NCBI GenBank assembly: GCA_947494305.1
Contig: CANLUL010000001.1
Span: forward strand, 558,001-622,000
Length of the DNA stretch: 64,000 nucleotides
Direction of reading: 5' to 3'
Source: an uncultured Sphingomonadaceae bacterium
Lineage (GTDB): Bacteria > Pseudomonadota > Alphaproteobacteria > Sphingomonadales > Sphingomonadaceae
A program made the position numbers and the translations under genes. A model generated the notes under the pieces. That model ran no database searches. It worked only from the letters and a program-made list of their open reading frames with translations, and was not told where the DNA came from. Shown here one piece after another: positions 29,925-39,275 of this stretch. The number at the start of each line of letters is the position of its first letter. Within the stretch, counting starts at the first letter, position 1.

Positions 29925-31814
29925 ATGGCGACAGCGGTCAATCAAGACAAACCTACCAACGAACACCCTAGTGGAGGCGAAAATGTAGTCGTCCGCTTTG
30001 CCGGCGATAGCGGCGATGGGATGCAACTTACTGGCGGGCAGTTTACGCTGTCGACAGCGCTTGCTGGAAATGACCTGGCAACTTTCCCTGATTTTCCGGC
30101 AGAAATTCGCGCGCCGCAAGGAACGTTATTCGGGGTGTCGGCATTCCAAATCAATTTTGGTTCCCGTGCTATTGAAACCGCTGGTGATCAACCGGACGTC
30201 CTGATTGCTATGAACCCTGCTGCGTTGAAAACCAACGTGCAGGAAGTGCGCCCTGGCGGATTGGTGATTGCTGATGAAGGCGAGTTCGGAAAACGTAATC
30301 TGGACAAGGCACATTATGACAGCAATCCGTTGGAAGACGGATCGCTTGCTAAGTGGCAATTGCTTAAACTAGATATTTCTCAGCTTACGTTGGATGCAGT
30401 CAAAGAATTTGGCCTTGGCAATAAAGAGGCATTGCGTTGCAAAAATATGTGGACGCTGGGCTTGTCGCTTTGGATGTTCGAGCGCGAACGTGATCCCGTT
30501 ATTGATTGGCTCAACACTAAATTTGCTAAGCTTCCCGACGTTGCGAAAGCCAATATCGCGGCTTTGAATGCCGGCCATGCCTATGGTGAAACAGCCGAAT
30601 TGTCTGGCGAAGGACTGGGTACAGGCCACCTTCCGACGCATCGTGTTGCCGCGGCGCCCGCAACACCGGGCGTTTATCGCACGGTCACTGGTGCGGAGGC
30701 CATTTCACAAGGGTTGGTCGCTGGTGCGCAATTGGCTGGTTTGCCGATGTTCTTCGGTGGCTATCCAATCACGCCAGCATCGGCGATCTTGCATCATCTT
30801 TCGCGGCTTAAAGAATTTGGCGTCACGACTTTTCAGGCAGAAGACGAGATTGCGGCGATTACCGCAGCTATTGGCGCCAGCTATGCTGGTAGCCTTGGAA
30901 TCACCTCTTCCTCTGGCCCGGGCATTGCGCTGAAAGGTGAGGCGATGGGTCTTGCTATTATGACCGAGCTACCGCTGGTCATAGTAAATAGTCAGCGTGG
31001 TGGACCATCTACCGGTCTGCCGACGAAAACCGAGCAGTCGGATCTCTATCAAGCGGTTTACGGCCGAAATGGCGATGCACCGATGCCGGTTATCTCTGCG
31101 CGATCTCCCGGTGACGCGTTTGAATGTGCGATCGAAGCGGTGCGGATTGCTGTGCAGTATATGACCCCAGTCATGCTGCTCACCGATGGTTATATTGCGA
31201 ATGCTGCTGAACCCTGGAAAATTCCGGATGTCAGTTCCTTGGAACCGTTCCCTGTCAAGTTTTTGGAGAAAAAACCAGAAAGTGGTTTGCTTCCCTATAG
31301 CCGTGATGAAAAACTTGCGCGGCCTTGGATCAAGCCGGGAACACCGGGTCTGATGCACAGAATAGGCGGTATCGAAAAAGCAATTGATACCGGGCATATC
31401 GAATATGGTCCGGCCAATCACCAGACCATGACGGAAATTCGCCGCGACAAAGTACTCGGCGTTGCAGATAGTATTGCTGATCAAGACGTTGCTCTGGGCA
31501 AAGAAGGCGGTAAGCTTGCCGTGGTTGGTTGGGGGTCAACCTTTGGACCTATCCATCAAGCTGTAAGAAAAGCGATCGACGCGGGTAAAGACGTGGCGCA
31601 TATTCATATCCGCAATATCTGGCCGATGCCGAAAAACATGAGCGATTTGCTGAAAAGCTATGACCGTGTGATCGTACCGGAAATGAATACCGGACAGTTG
31701 AAAACTATATTGCGCGATCAATTTCTGGTCGATGCAATGCCAGTGAACAAAGTGTCTGGGCAACCATTCACCATTACCGAAATTGAAGCCGCGATTGAGG
31801 AGGCTTTATCATGA
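29925..31814 (+). CDS. korA: 2-oxoacid:ferredoxin oxidoreductase subunit alpha (gamma domain fused)
   Basis: VVVRFAGDSGDGMQLTGGQF gamma domain, YPITPASAILHHLS alpha domain; next to beta subunit. Confidence 0.9.
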   Translation: MATAVNQDKPTNEHPSGGENVVVRFAGDSGDGMQLTGGQFTLSTALAGNDLATFPDFPAEIRAPQGTLFGVSAFQINFGSRAIETAGDQPDVLIAMNPAALKTNVQEVRPGGLVIADEGEFGKRNLDKAHYDSNPLEDGSLAKWQLLKLDISQLTLDAVKEFGLGNKEALRCKNMWTLGLSLWMFERERDPVIDWLNTKFAKLPDVAKANIAALNAGHAYGETAELSGEGLGTGHLPTHRVAAAPATPGVYRTVTGAEAISQGLVAGAQLAGLPMFFGGYPITPASAILHHLSRLKEFGVTTFQAEDEIAAITAAIGASYAGSLGITSSSGPGIALKGEAMGLAIMTELPLVIVNSQRGGPSTGLPTKTEQSDLYQAVYGRNGDAPMPVISARSPGDAFECAIEAVRIAVQYMTPVMLLTDGYIANAAEPWKIPDVSSLEPFPVKFLEKKPESGLLPYSRDEKLARPWIKPGTPGLMHRIGGIEKAIDTGHIEYGPANHQTMTEIRRDKVLGVADSIADQDVALGKEGGKLAVVGWGSTFGPIHQAVRKAIDAGKDVAHIHIRNIWPMPKNMSDLLKSYDRVIVPEMNTGQLKTILRDQFLVDAMPVNKVSGQPFTITEIEAAIEEALS

Positions 31815-32851
31815 CCGAGATGACAAAAGTAGAAACAACCCTGAAAGACTGGGAAACGGATCAGGAAGTGCGTTGGTGCCCAGGTTGCGGTGATTATGCG
31901 ATCCTAAAGGCTGTGCAGCGGACGATGCCGCAATTGGGTGCCGATCCATCGAACACCGCCTTTATCAGCGGCATTGGCTGTTCTTCGCGTTTTCCATATT
32001 ATATGGAGACTTATGGTTTTCATACAATCCACGGTCGCGCGCCGGCTGTTGCTACCGGTGTGAAGCTTGCCAATCCTGATCTGGATGTTTGGATCATTAC
32101 CGGCGACGGCGATGCGCTTTCCATTGGCGGTAATCACACCATGCACCTGTTGCGCCGCAATCTGGATGTGCAGTTCATGCTGTTTAACAACGAGATTTAC
32201 GGACTAACCAAAGGACAATATTCGCCAACCAGTCGGGAAGGGACCCATAGTCCTTCTACGCCATATGGTTCAGTAGATCGTCCGGCGTCTCCCTGTGCAT
32301 TCGCTTTGGGTGCAGGGGCCCGGTTTGTTGCACGCGGGATTGATGTACACAAAGGTTTGCCTGATGTGCTGAAGGCCGCACATGCCCACAAGGGAACATC
32401 GTTCATTGAGATTTTTCAAAATTGTATTGTCTACAACAAGGACGTGTTCGACGAATTTGCGGCCAAAAAAACCGCAGCCGATACCCAGCTGCACCTGCTA
32501 GACGGTGAACCGATGCTTTTTGCCAAAGGCGAGAAAGGCATTTCTCTCAACCATGACACGTTGCAAATGGAAGTTGTCGATGTGACTGACGGCGACTGGG
32601 AAGCAGCGGGCGTGATAGTCCATGACGTGAAAAACCGCTCGGTTGCGCACATGCTGGTGGAAATGCAATTTGGTGAATTTCCGATGGCGCTTGGCGTTCT
32701 TTATGATGATCCACGGCCAACGTTTGAAGCGGCCGTTGTTGCTCAAAATGAAGCGTCCTCGGTTGGTAAGGCTCCGGATTTACAGGCTTTGTTGAACAAA
32801 GGGCAGACTTGGACGGTTTCCGAAAATGGGGCGGATGGACCAGAGCTCTAA
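31811..32851 (+). CDS. korB: 2-oxoacid:ferredoxin oxidoreductase subunit beta
   Basis: WCPGCGDYAILKA, TPP motif GDGDALSIGGNH, NNEIYGLTKGQYSPTS. Confidence 0.93.
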   Translation: MTEMTKVETTLKDWETDQEVRWCPGCGDYAILKAVQRTMPQLGADPSNTAFISGIGCSSRFPYYMETYGFHTIHGRAPAVATGVKLANPDLDVWIITGDGDALSIGGNHTMHLLRRNLDVQFMLFNNEIYGLTKGQYSPTSREGTHSPSTPYGSVDRPASPCAFALGAGARFVARGIDVHKGLPDVLKAAHAHKGTSFIEIFQNCIVYNKDVFDEFAAKKTAADTQLHLLDGEPMLFAKGEKGISLNHDTLQMEVVDVTDGDWEAAGVIVHDVKNRSVAHMLVEMQFGEFPMALGVLYDDPRPTFEAAVVAQNEASSVGKAPDLQALLNKGQTWTVSENGADGPEL

Positions 32852-32857
32852 ACGTCC

Positions 32858-33850
32858 ATGGACAATCTAACACACAGTCTCGCAGGGGCGGTTTTGGGTC
32901 AGATGGGCCTGAAAAACAAAACCGGTCTTGGCATGGGGACCTTGATTATTGCTGCCAATCTTCCGGACATAGACGCATTTGCGGTGCTGATGGGTGGCCA
33001 TCAGCATTTGGCGATCCGGCGCGGAATTACGCACGGCCCGATTGCGATGCTTGTCCTACCGCTGATCTTAACGGGGATTATGATCTGGTTTGATGGTTGG
33101 CAGGCGACGCGAGGCAAGCGACCAGCGGATCGGTTGCCGATTCACAAAGGCTGGTTACTTGCGCTGGCTTTCATTGGCACGCTCAGTCATCCTGCGCTAG
33201 ATTGGTTGAACAGCTATGGCGTACGCGTGCTGGAGCCATTTGCAAGCAAATGGATTGCTGGCGATACGATCTTCATTATCGATATCTGGATTTGGATTGC
33301 TCTAATTGTCGGCGTTTGGATTTCGCGGCGAAGAGAGAAAAGTGGTGGAAACTGGCAACGACCTGCTTGGATAAGTTTTGCCGCAATTTGTGCATATATA
33401 TTCGCCAACGGCGCGATTACCGGGGTTGCTGAATCTCGCACAACCCATTGGCTTAAACATACCGCGCATGTTGAGCCCGAGCTTGTCGTGGCGAACCCGT
33501 TGCCAGTCAAGTTTTGGAAGCGGGCAATGTTATGGCGCAGCGCCGATCTATATGGAGAGGAAGATTTTGATATATTCTCGCCGAGAGACAAGCAAACCCA
33601 ATATCAAAATGGGAAGACTGGGACACCTCATATGGTGCATCATCCTGCGGTTGCCAAAGCAGGAGAAATTGATCCGGAAGCAAGAGCTTACTTGTTCTGG
33701 ACGCGAATGCCGGTTGTGACGGTTGAGGATAAAGGCGATAATTATCTTGTCACACTGCGCGATCAACGTTTCATGATTTCGGGTATTGGTGACCGTTTTG
33801 TGGTTCGTACCACTGTCCCGAAAGACAGGTTGGACGAAGCCGAGCGCTAG
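32858..33850 (+). CDS. Membrane-bound metal-dependent hydrolase (YdjM/DUF457-like)
   Basis: MDNLTHSLAGAVLGQMGL start, RRGITHGPIA, SHPALDWLNSYGVR motifs. Confidence 0.87.
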   Translation: MDNLTHSLAGAVLGQMGLKNKTGLGMGTLIIAANLPDIDAFAVLMGGHQHLAIRRGITHGPIAMLVLPLILTGIMIWFDGWQATRGKRPADRLPIHKGWLLALAFIGTLSHPALDWLNSYGVRVLEPFASKWIAGDTIFIIDIWIWIALIVGVWISRRREKSGGNWQRPAWISFAAICAYIFANGAITGVAESRTTHWLKHTAHVEPELVVANPLPVKFWKRAMLWRSADLYGEEDFDIFSPRDKQTQYQNGKTGTPHMVHHPAVAKAGEIDPEARAYLFWTRMPVVTVEDKGDNYLVTLRDQRFMISGIGDRFVVRTTVPKDRLDEAER

Positions 33851-33864
33851 GCAATGGGGACGAC

Positions 33865-35256
33865 ATGACATCGCCCATCATTATCTGGTTTCGTCGTGAC
33901 CTTCGCCTCGCCGATCAAGCGGCCGTTGCGGCTGCTGCGGCGAAAGGTCCGGTCATTCCGATCTATATTCTCGACGACGAGACACCCAAACATCGCAAAA
34001 TGGGCGGCGCATCGCGGTGGTGGTTGCATCAATCATTGGAACAGTTGGACTCCTCATTGCGGGATTTTGGCTCGCGGCTAATCCTTCGAAATGGGCCAGT
34101 TTCGGATATTTTGGCCGAAATTGTCGAATCAACCGGTGCAATAGAAATTCACGCTCTGCATCACTACGAACCATGGTGGCGCAATGCGGAACGGGCAGTG
34201 GCGAAGGCGCTTGATGGAAAGGCCGAACTGGTTTTGCATCATGGCAATTATCTACTGCCGCCTGGAATTTTAAAAACTGGCGGCGGTGGGCAGTATAAAA
34301 TCTACACACCGTTCTGGAAATCTTTGCGCGAACATATGCCACCACAGGAATCGGTCGCAGCCCCCAAAATACTGAGAGCGCCATCCGAATGGCCGACAAG
34401 TGATACCCTGAGTGACTGGAAACTACTGCCGACGAAACCCAATTGGGCAAACGGCTTTGAGGACAACTGGGCACCCGGAGAACGCGGTGCCGCAGATAAT
34501 CTCGACAGTTTTGCCGAAATCGCAATGGAATATAGTGAAGGGCGTAACTTACCCTCCGAGCAGCTAGTTTCGCGGCTATCTCCGCATCTTCATTTTGGTG
34601 AAGTCAGCCCTGCTACCATCTGGAACCGTATCGCTGGGCAGGGAAGTGGGGTGGAAACGTTCCTGAAGGAGCTAGTCTGGAGAGATTATGCGCAAAATGT
34701 GATCCATCAATTTCCGCAATATGGTGGAGAAAGTTACCGCGAAAAAATGCGCGATCTACCGTGGCGCGATATGTCCGATCCAGAAGTGCAGCGCGACTAT
34801 CAAGCGTGGTGCAAAGGCAAGACCGGCTATCCGATAGTTGACGCCGGCATGCGGGAACTCTGGGCAACCGGCTGGATGCACAATCGCGTTCGTATGATCG
34901 CATCAAGCTTCCTGATAAAACATCTCCTGATCGATTGGCGCGAGGGCGAGAAATGGTTTTGGGACACGTTGGTTGATGCTGATTATGGCAGCAATGCGGT
35001 CAATTGGCAGTGGGGCGCTGGCACCGGAGTGGATAGCAATATGTTTGTGCGGATCATGGCACCGCTCACTCAATCTGAAAAGTTTAATGCGGGTGATTAT
35101 ATTCGCAAATGGGTGCCTGAACTTGCCGACTTGGATGATCCCTATATCCATGATCCCGAAGAACATGGTTGCAAACCGGGTGACTATCCGTCCAAGATCA
35201 TCGCGCACAAAGAAGGCCGCGAGCGAGCATTGGCTGCCTATCAGAAGGTAAAATAA
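33865..35256 (+). CDS. phrB: Deoxyribodipyrimidine photolyase
   Basis: IIWFRRDLRLADQ start; FAD-binding region WRDYAQNVIHQFP...DAGMRELWATGWMHNRVRMI. Confidence 0.94.
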   Translation: MTSPIIIWFRRDLRLADQAAVAAAAAKGPVIPIYILDDETPKHRKMGGASRWWLHQSLEQLDSSLRDFGSRLILRNGPVSDILAEIVESTGAIEIHALHHYEPWWRNAERAVAKALDGKAELVLHHGNYLLPPGILKTGGGGQYKIYTPFWKSLREHMPPQESVAAPKILRAPSEWPTSDTLSDWKLLPTKPNWANGFEDNWAPGERGAADNLDSFAEIAMEYSEGRNLPSEQLVSRLSPHLHFGEVSPATIWNRIAGQGSGVETFLKELVWRDYAQNVIHQFPQYGGESYREKMRDLPWRDMSDPEVQRDYQAWCKGKTGYPIVDAGMRELWATGWMHNRVRMIASSFLIKHLLIDWREGEKWFWDTLVDADYGSNAVNWQWGAGTGVDSNMFVRIMAPLTQSEKFNAGDYIRKWVPELADLDDPYIHDPEEHGCKPGDYPSKIIAHKEGRERALAAYQKVK

Positions 35257-36047
35257 TGACGGACCGTCTAAACGGCAAATTTTGTATCATCACCGGTGCA
35301 GCGCGCGGTATCGGTAAGGCCATTGGGCAAGCTTTTGTGGAAGAGGGCGCGAGAGTGCTGCTCACTGATATTGATGCAGTGGAACTTGCCAAAGCCGGTG
35401 AGGAATTGGGTTGTAGAACACGGATACTCGACGTCCGGGTCGAAAGTCATTGGGATGACCTCTCAAAGAAATATCCTGAAGCTGATGTCGTCGTGAACAA
35501 TGCAGGCGTGACTGGATTTGAAACCAGCGCCGCCCCACAAGATCCCGAAAATGCAACTTTGGAAGACTGGCGCGCTGTGCATCAAGTAAATTTGGACGGC
35601 ACGTTTTTGGGGTGTCGCTATGCTATTCAGGCGATGAAAGAAAAGAGCGAAGGGGCGATCATCAATATCTCTTCCCGGTCCGGTATGGTCGGTATCCCGG
35701 GAGCCGCCGCCTATGCCTCTTCTAAGGCCGCAATTCGAAATCATACCAAGACGGTTGCGCTCTACTGTGCACAGAATGGATGGAATATCCGCTGCAACTC
35801 GATCCACCCTGCAGCAATTATGTCACCTATGTGGGAACCCATGTTGGGAACTGGTGCAGCCCGGGAAGCGACTATGAAAGCGCTTGTTAAAGACACGCCC
35901 CTGCAACGCTTTGGAGATTCGAGTGAAGTCGCAGCAGTCGCCGTCATGCTCGCGTCGGATGAGGCGGGCTATATAACCGGAACTGAGATTACCATTGATG
36001 GTGGTATTTTGGCCGGATCAGCGGCGGCTCCCGGTCGAGAAGATTAG
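35256..36047 (+). CDS. SDR family oxidoreductase
   Basis: TGAARGIGKAIG, NNAG, YASSKAA (YxxxK) motifs. Confidence 0.9.
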   Translation: MTDRLNGKFCIITGAARGIGKAIGQAFVEEGARVLLTDIDAVELAKAGEELGCRTRILDVRVESHWDDLSKKYPEADVVVNNAGVTGFETSAAPQDPENATLEDWRAVHQVNLDGTFLGCRYAIQAMKEKSEGAIINISSRSGMVGIPGAAAYASSKAAIRNHTKTVALYCAQNGWNIRCNSIHPAAIMSPMWEPMLGTGAAREATMKALVKDTPLQRFGDSSEVAAVAVMLASDEAGYITGTEITIDGGILAGSAAAPGRED

Positions 36048-36081
36048 GTCCAATCAATAAGCTTCTTTGATTGCCAAGGGG

Positions 36082-37371
36082 ATGGTGCTCGTCCATATTA
36101 ACGGCATGAACGTGGAGACCCCAAAACGCGGCAGGCGGATGCTTGGTGAGCGCAAGAAATTTGCGGCGAACGCTGGATTTTTCTCGCGCGCTTTTGCACC
36201 GTTTTTCCATCGGATTTTGGATCGCATTGATGCCGGGTTAGATCATGGTACTTTCGAGGGCCACCTGCCGGACGGAACCACCCGTATTGTGGGTGGTCGC
36301 GGCGAAGGACCAATGGTGGAGATCACCTTAAACAGCTGGAAGTCTCTGCTTCGATTGATCAACAGCGGCTCTGTGGGTTGGTATCGTGCTTGGGAAAAAG
36401 GCGAGTGGGAAAGCCCCGATCTGGTGACGGTCTTTGATCTTTTTACCCGCAACCGGGAAGGTTTGAAAAACACCGGTCGTGCGGCTGGGTTGTTTAATTT
36501 GGTCGTCAAACGTCGCCACAAAGCGCGCAAAAATGACAAGAAACGGGCGCGTCAAAATATCCAGTTTCACTATGACATGGGTAATGATTTTTACGAGCTG
36601 TGGCTTGATCCGAGCATGAGCTATTCCAGTGCAATTTTTGGTGACAATGATCAGTCGCTAGAAGCGGCACAGCATCAGAAGATCAGATTAATTGCCGATC
36701 GGTTGTCCGTTAAAAGTGGGCAATCAGTTTTAGAAATCGGTTGCGGCTGGGGCAGTCTATCAGGGCATTTGGCGCGTGAACATGGTTTGGAAGTTACCGG
36801 AATTTCTTTGTCGGATGAACAGACCAAATGGGCGCGAGAACGCAACCCGGAAGCCAGTTTTCTGATCCAAGATTATCGCGATGTGGATGGACAGTTTGAT
36901 GCCATTGCGAGCGTGGAGATGGTTGAGGCCGTGGGTCGGGAATATTGGCCAGATTTCCTGGATTGCGTCGCCCGGAATCTGAAGCCAGGCGGTAGGGCAG
37001 CATTGCAGTATATCGTCATAGCCGATGATATTTTTGAGCAATATGCAGCCAGTGCTGATTTCATACAGACATTTATCTTTCCCGGCGGAATGTTGCTCTC
37101 CGAAAGTCGTTTCAAAGCACTCGCAGAAGAACGCGGATTGGAATGGACCGACCAAAAAAGTTTCGGATTGGACTATGCAAAGACATTGAAAATCTGGCGT
37201 GAAAATTTTGATAATGCCGTCGATGCAGGGAAATTGCCAATCGGTTTTGATGAGAAATTTGTTCGGCTTTGGCGCTATTATCTGACCTATTGCGAAGGCG
37301 GTTTTCGTGGCGGCGGGATAGATGTTGCTCAGGTTACACTAATAAAAAATAGAAGAGGGAGAGGGCGATGA
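36082..37371 (+). CDS. cfa: Cyclopropane-fatty-acyl-phospholipid synthase family protein
   Basis: FHYDMGNDFYELWLDPSMSYSSAIF, VLEIGCGWGSLSGHLA, EMVEAVG; start uncertain (36082 or 36106). Confidence 0.92.
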   Translation: MVLVHINGMNVETPKRGRRMLGERKKFAANAGFFSRAFAPFFHRILDRIDAGLDHGTFEGHLPDGTTRIVGGRGEGPMVEITLNSWKSLLRLINSGSVGWYRAWEKGEWESPDLVTVFDLFTRNREGLKNTGRAAGLFNLVVKRRHKARKNDKKRARQNIQFHYDMGNDFYELWLDPSMSYSSAIFGDNDQSLEAAQHQKIRLIADRLSVKSGQSVLEIGCGWGSLSGHLAREHGLEVTGISLSDEQTKWARERNPEASFLIQDYRDVDGQFDAIASVEMVEAVGREYWPDFLDCVARNLKPGGRAALQYIVIADDIFEQYAASADFIQTFIFPGGMLLSESRFKALAEERGLEWTDQKSFGLDYAKTLKIWRENFDNAVDAGKLPIGFDEKFVRLWRYYLTYCEGGFRGGGIDVAQVTLIKNRRGRGR

Positions 37372-38579
37372 GCTTGAAGAAAAATATATTATTGGCTGTG
37401 GCAAGCACGGCCATGGTTTTGGCATTACCGGCTTGCGAGCAGGTCCAAAAAGTAGCGGCGGATGCCGCCGGATTGCCCACTGATAACAATATATTATTCT
37501 GGACTGATGATCAGCGGGACAAGGCTTTCCGGATGATGGATACATTGGTGCCGTCCAATACAATCGCTGCTGGAGATAGTCCCCAAACAATCGAAACCGG
37601 AGCGGCGCTGCCAAAGACATTTGAAGTTGATGGCGCACAGCTTTCGATAGATGATTATATGGAAAATCAACGCATGGCTGGCTTGGTCATCATGCAAGAT
37701 AGCAAAATCCGGATGGAGGAATATCGCCGGGATTTTGCGGCCGATGATCGTTGGACCTCCTTTTCAGTCGCCAAGTCTCTGGTTTCCACAATGGTTGGTG
37801 CAGCCATTAAAGATGGTTTGATCAAATCCATCGATGATCCGCTGACCGACTATATTCCAGAACTAGCGGGCAGCGGCTATGATGGTGTTACCGTCAAGCA
37901 GCTTCTCACAATGACGTCAGGTGTGAAATGGAATGAGGATTATGCTGATCCTAAATCTGATGTTGCGCTGTTTAACAACACCAAACCCGAGGGCGATATG
38001 GACCCTGTTATCGTCTATATGAAAACGCTGGAAAGTGAAGCGGAGCCAGGGACACGCTGGCAATATAATACTGGTGAAACCAATCTGATTGGTGTTCTAG
38101 TGGCCAAGGCGACGGGCAAGACTATTTCCGAATATCTCTCTGAGAAGGTTTGGAAACCCTATGGCATGTCGCAAGATGGCGAATGGTTGCTCAACGAAGG
38201 TGGTAAAGAAATTAGCGGCTGCTGTATCTCTGCAACCGTTCGGGATTATGCGCTGTTTGGTAACTTTGCTCTGAATGATGGCAAGATTGGTGATACGTCT
38301 GTTGTACCGGATGGTTGGTTTGCAAGTGCTGGCACCAAGCAAGAAGATATTGGCGATCCCGGTCGTGGTTATGGCTATCAATGGTGGACCTTTGATGATG
38401 GCAGCTTCGCGGCGCAGGGAATTTTTGGCCAAGGGATATTCATTGATCCGGCAAGCAATTTGGTTGTCGCCAGTAACGGAAACTGGCCAAGTGCGACACC
38501 AGCAGAACAAGGTGAGCAACGCATTGCATTTTTCAACGCGGTGAAAGCTTATGTGAAGGCAGAACCGCCAGCTAACTAA
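37368..38579 (+). CDS. Serine hydrolase, beta-lactamase class C family, lipoprotein
   Basis: Lipobox-like ALPAC, SxxK motif SVAK, YNT/YxN motif; ATGA overlap with cfa. Confidence 0.87.
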   Translation: MSLKKNILLAVASTAMVLALPACEQVQKVAADAAGLPTDNNILFWTDDQRDKAFRMMDTLVPSNTIAAGDSPQTIETGAALPKTFEVDGAQLSIDDYMENQRMAGLVIMQDSKIRMEEYRRDFAADDRWTSFSVAKSLVSTMVGAAIKDGLIKSIDDPLTDYIPELAGSGYDGVTVKQLLTMTSGVKWNEDYADPKSDVALFNNTKPEGDMDPVIVYMKTLESEAEPGTRWQYNTGETNLIGVLVAKATGKTISEYLSEKVWKPYGMSQDGEWLLNEGGKEISGCCISATVRDYALFGNFALNDGKIGDTSVVPDGWFASAGTKQEDIGDPGRGYGYQWWTFDDGSFAAQGIFGQGIFIDPASNLVVASNGNWPSATPAEQGEQRIAFFNAVKAYVKAEPPAN

Positions 38580-39273
38580 GGACGAAATGCTCGCCGGTTT
38601 CAAAATCACTGGCGAGTATTTCAACCAAGCGATCAGCGACGACATCGGGCGTTTTTAGCGTCATCGGGTCTTCGCCGGGATATGCTTTTGCCCGCATGTC
38701 GGTGCGAGTGCGAATCGGATCAATAGTGGCAGTGCGCACCTTGCCCAGATTGCGTACTTCTTCGCCGTAGCTTAACACGAGATTTTCCAACGCTGCCTTG
38801 GAAGATGCGTAGGCGCCCCAGAACGCGCGCGGTGAACGGGCAACGCTGCTAGAAATCGCTAATAATCTCGCATTCGTGCTTTTGCGCAGCATGGGATCAA
38901 AACCAGCGATCAACGCTTGTTGCGCGATCAAATTGAGTGTGAGCACACTGTTAAATTCTTTGCCATCTATTCCAGCAACAGGTCCCAAAGATCCCAGCAT
39001 GGCCGCATTAAGAACAAAAATATCAAGTGCTTCCCAGCGCTCTGATATCGCCGCAGCCAAACGTCCAATGCTATCGCCATCGGTCAGATCCAGCGGAGCA
39101 ATAGTGGCGTTACCGCCTGCTTCATGGATTTGCTCTTCAATTTTTTCCAAACCTTCGGAACTGCGTGCAGTGATAATCACATGCGCGCCTTCTTTAGCTA
39201 GTGCAACGGCTGTGGCAGCGCCAATTCCTCTGCTGGCGCCGGTCACAAGTGCCAATTGTCCGTCAAATTTCAT
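38572..39273 (-). CDS. SDR family NAD(P)-dependent oxidoreductase
   Basis: MKFDGQLALVTGASRGIGAATA, YASSKAALE; ORF opens upstream at 39513 but the real start is at 39273. Confidence 0.88.
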   Translation of the reverse strand: MKFDGQLALVTGASRGIGAATAVALAKEGAHVIITARSSEGLEKIEEQIHEAGGNATIAPLDLTDGDSIGRLAAAISERWEALDIFVLNAAMLGSLGPVAGIDGKEFNSVLTLNLIAQQALIAGFDPMLRKSTNARLLAISSSVARSPRAFWGAYASSKAALENLVLSYGEEVRNLGKVRTATIDPIRTRTDMRAKAYPGEDPMTLKTPDVVADRLVEILASDFETGEHFVLS

Positions 39274-39275
39274 GA

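Noticed and set aside
36109-36120. cfa ORF start at 36067 (TTG) or other upstream starts
   Set aside because: Upstream TTG has no clear RBS; start left as uncertain between 36082 and 36106
36760-37155. 131-aa antisense ORF in cfa
   Set aside because: Inside a strong CFA synthase CDS; no motif
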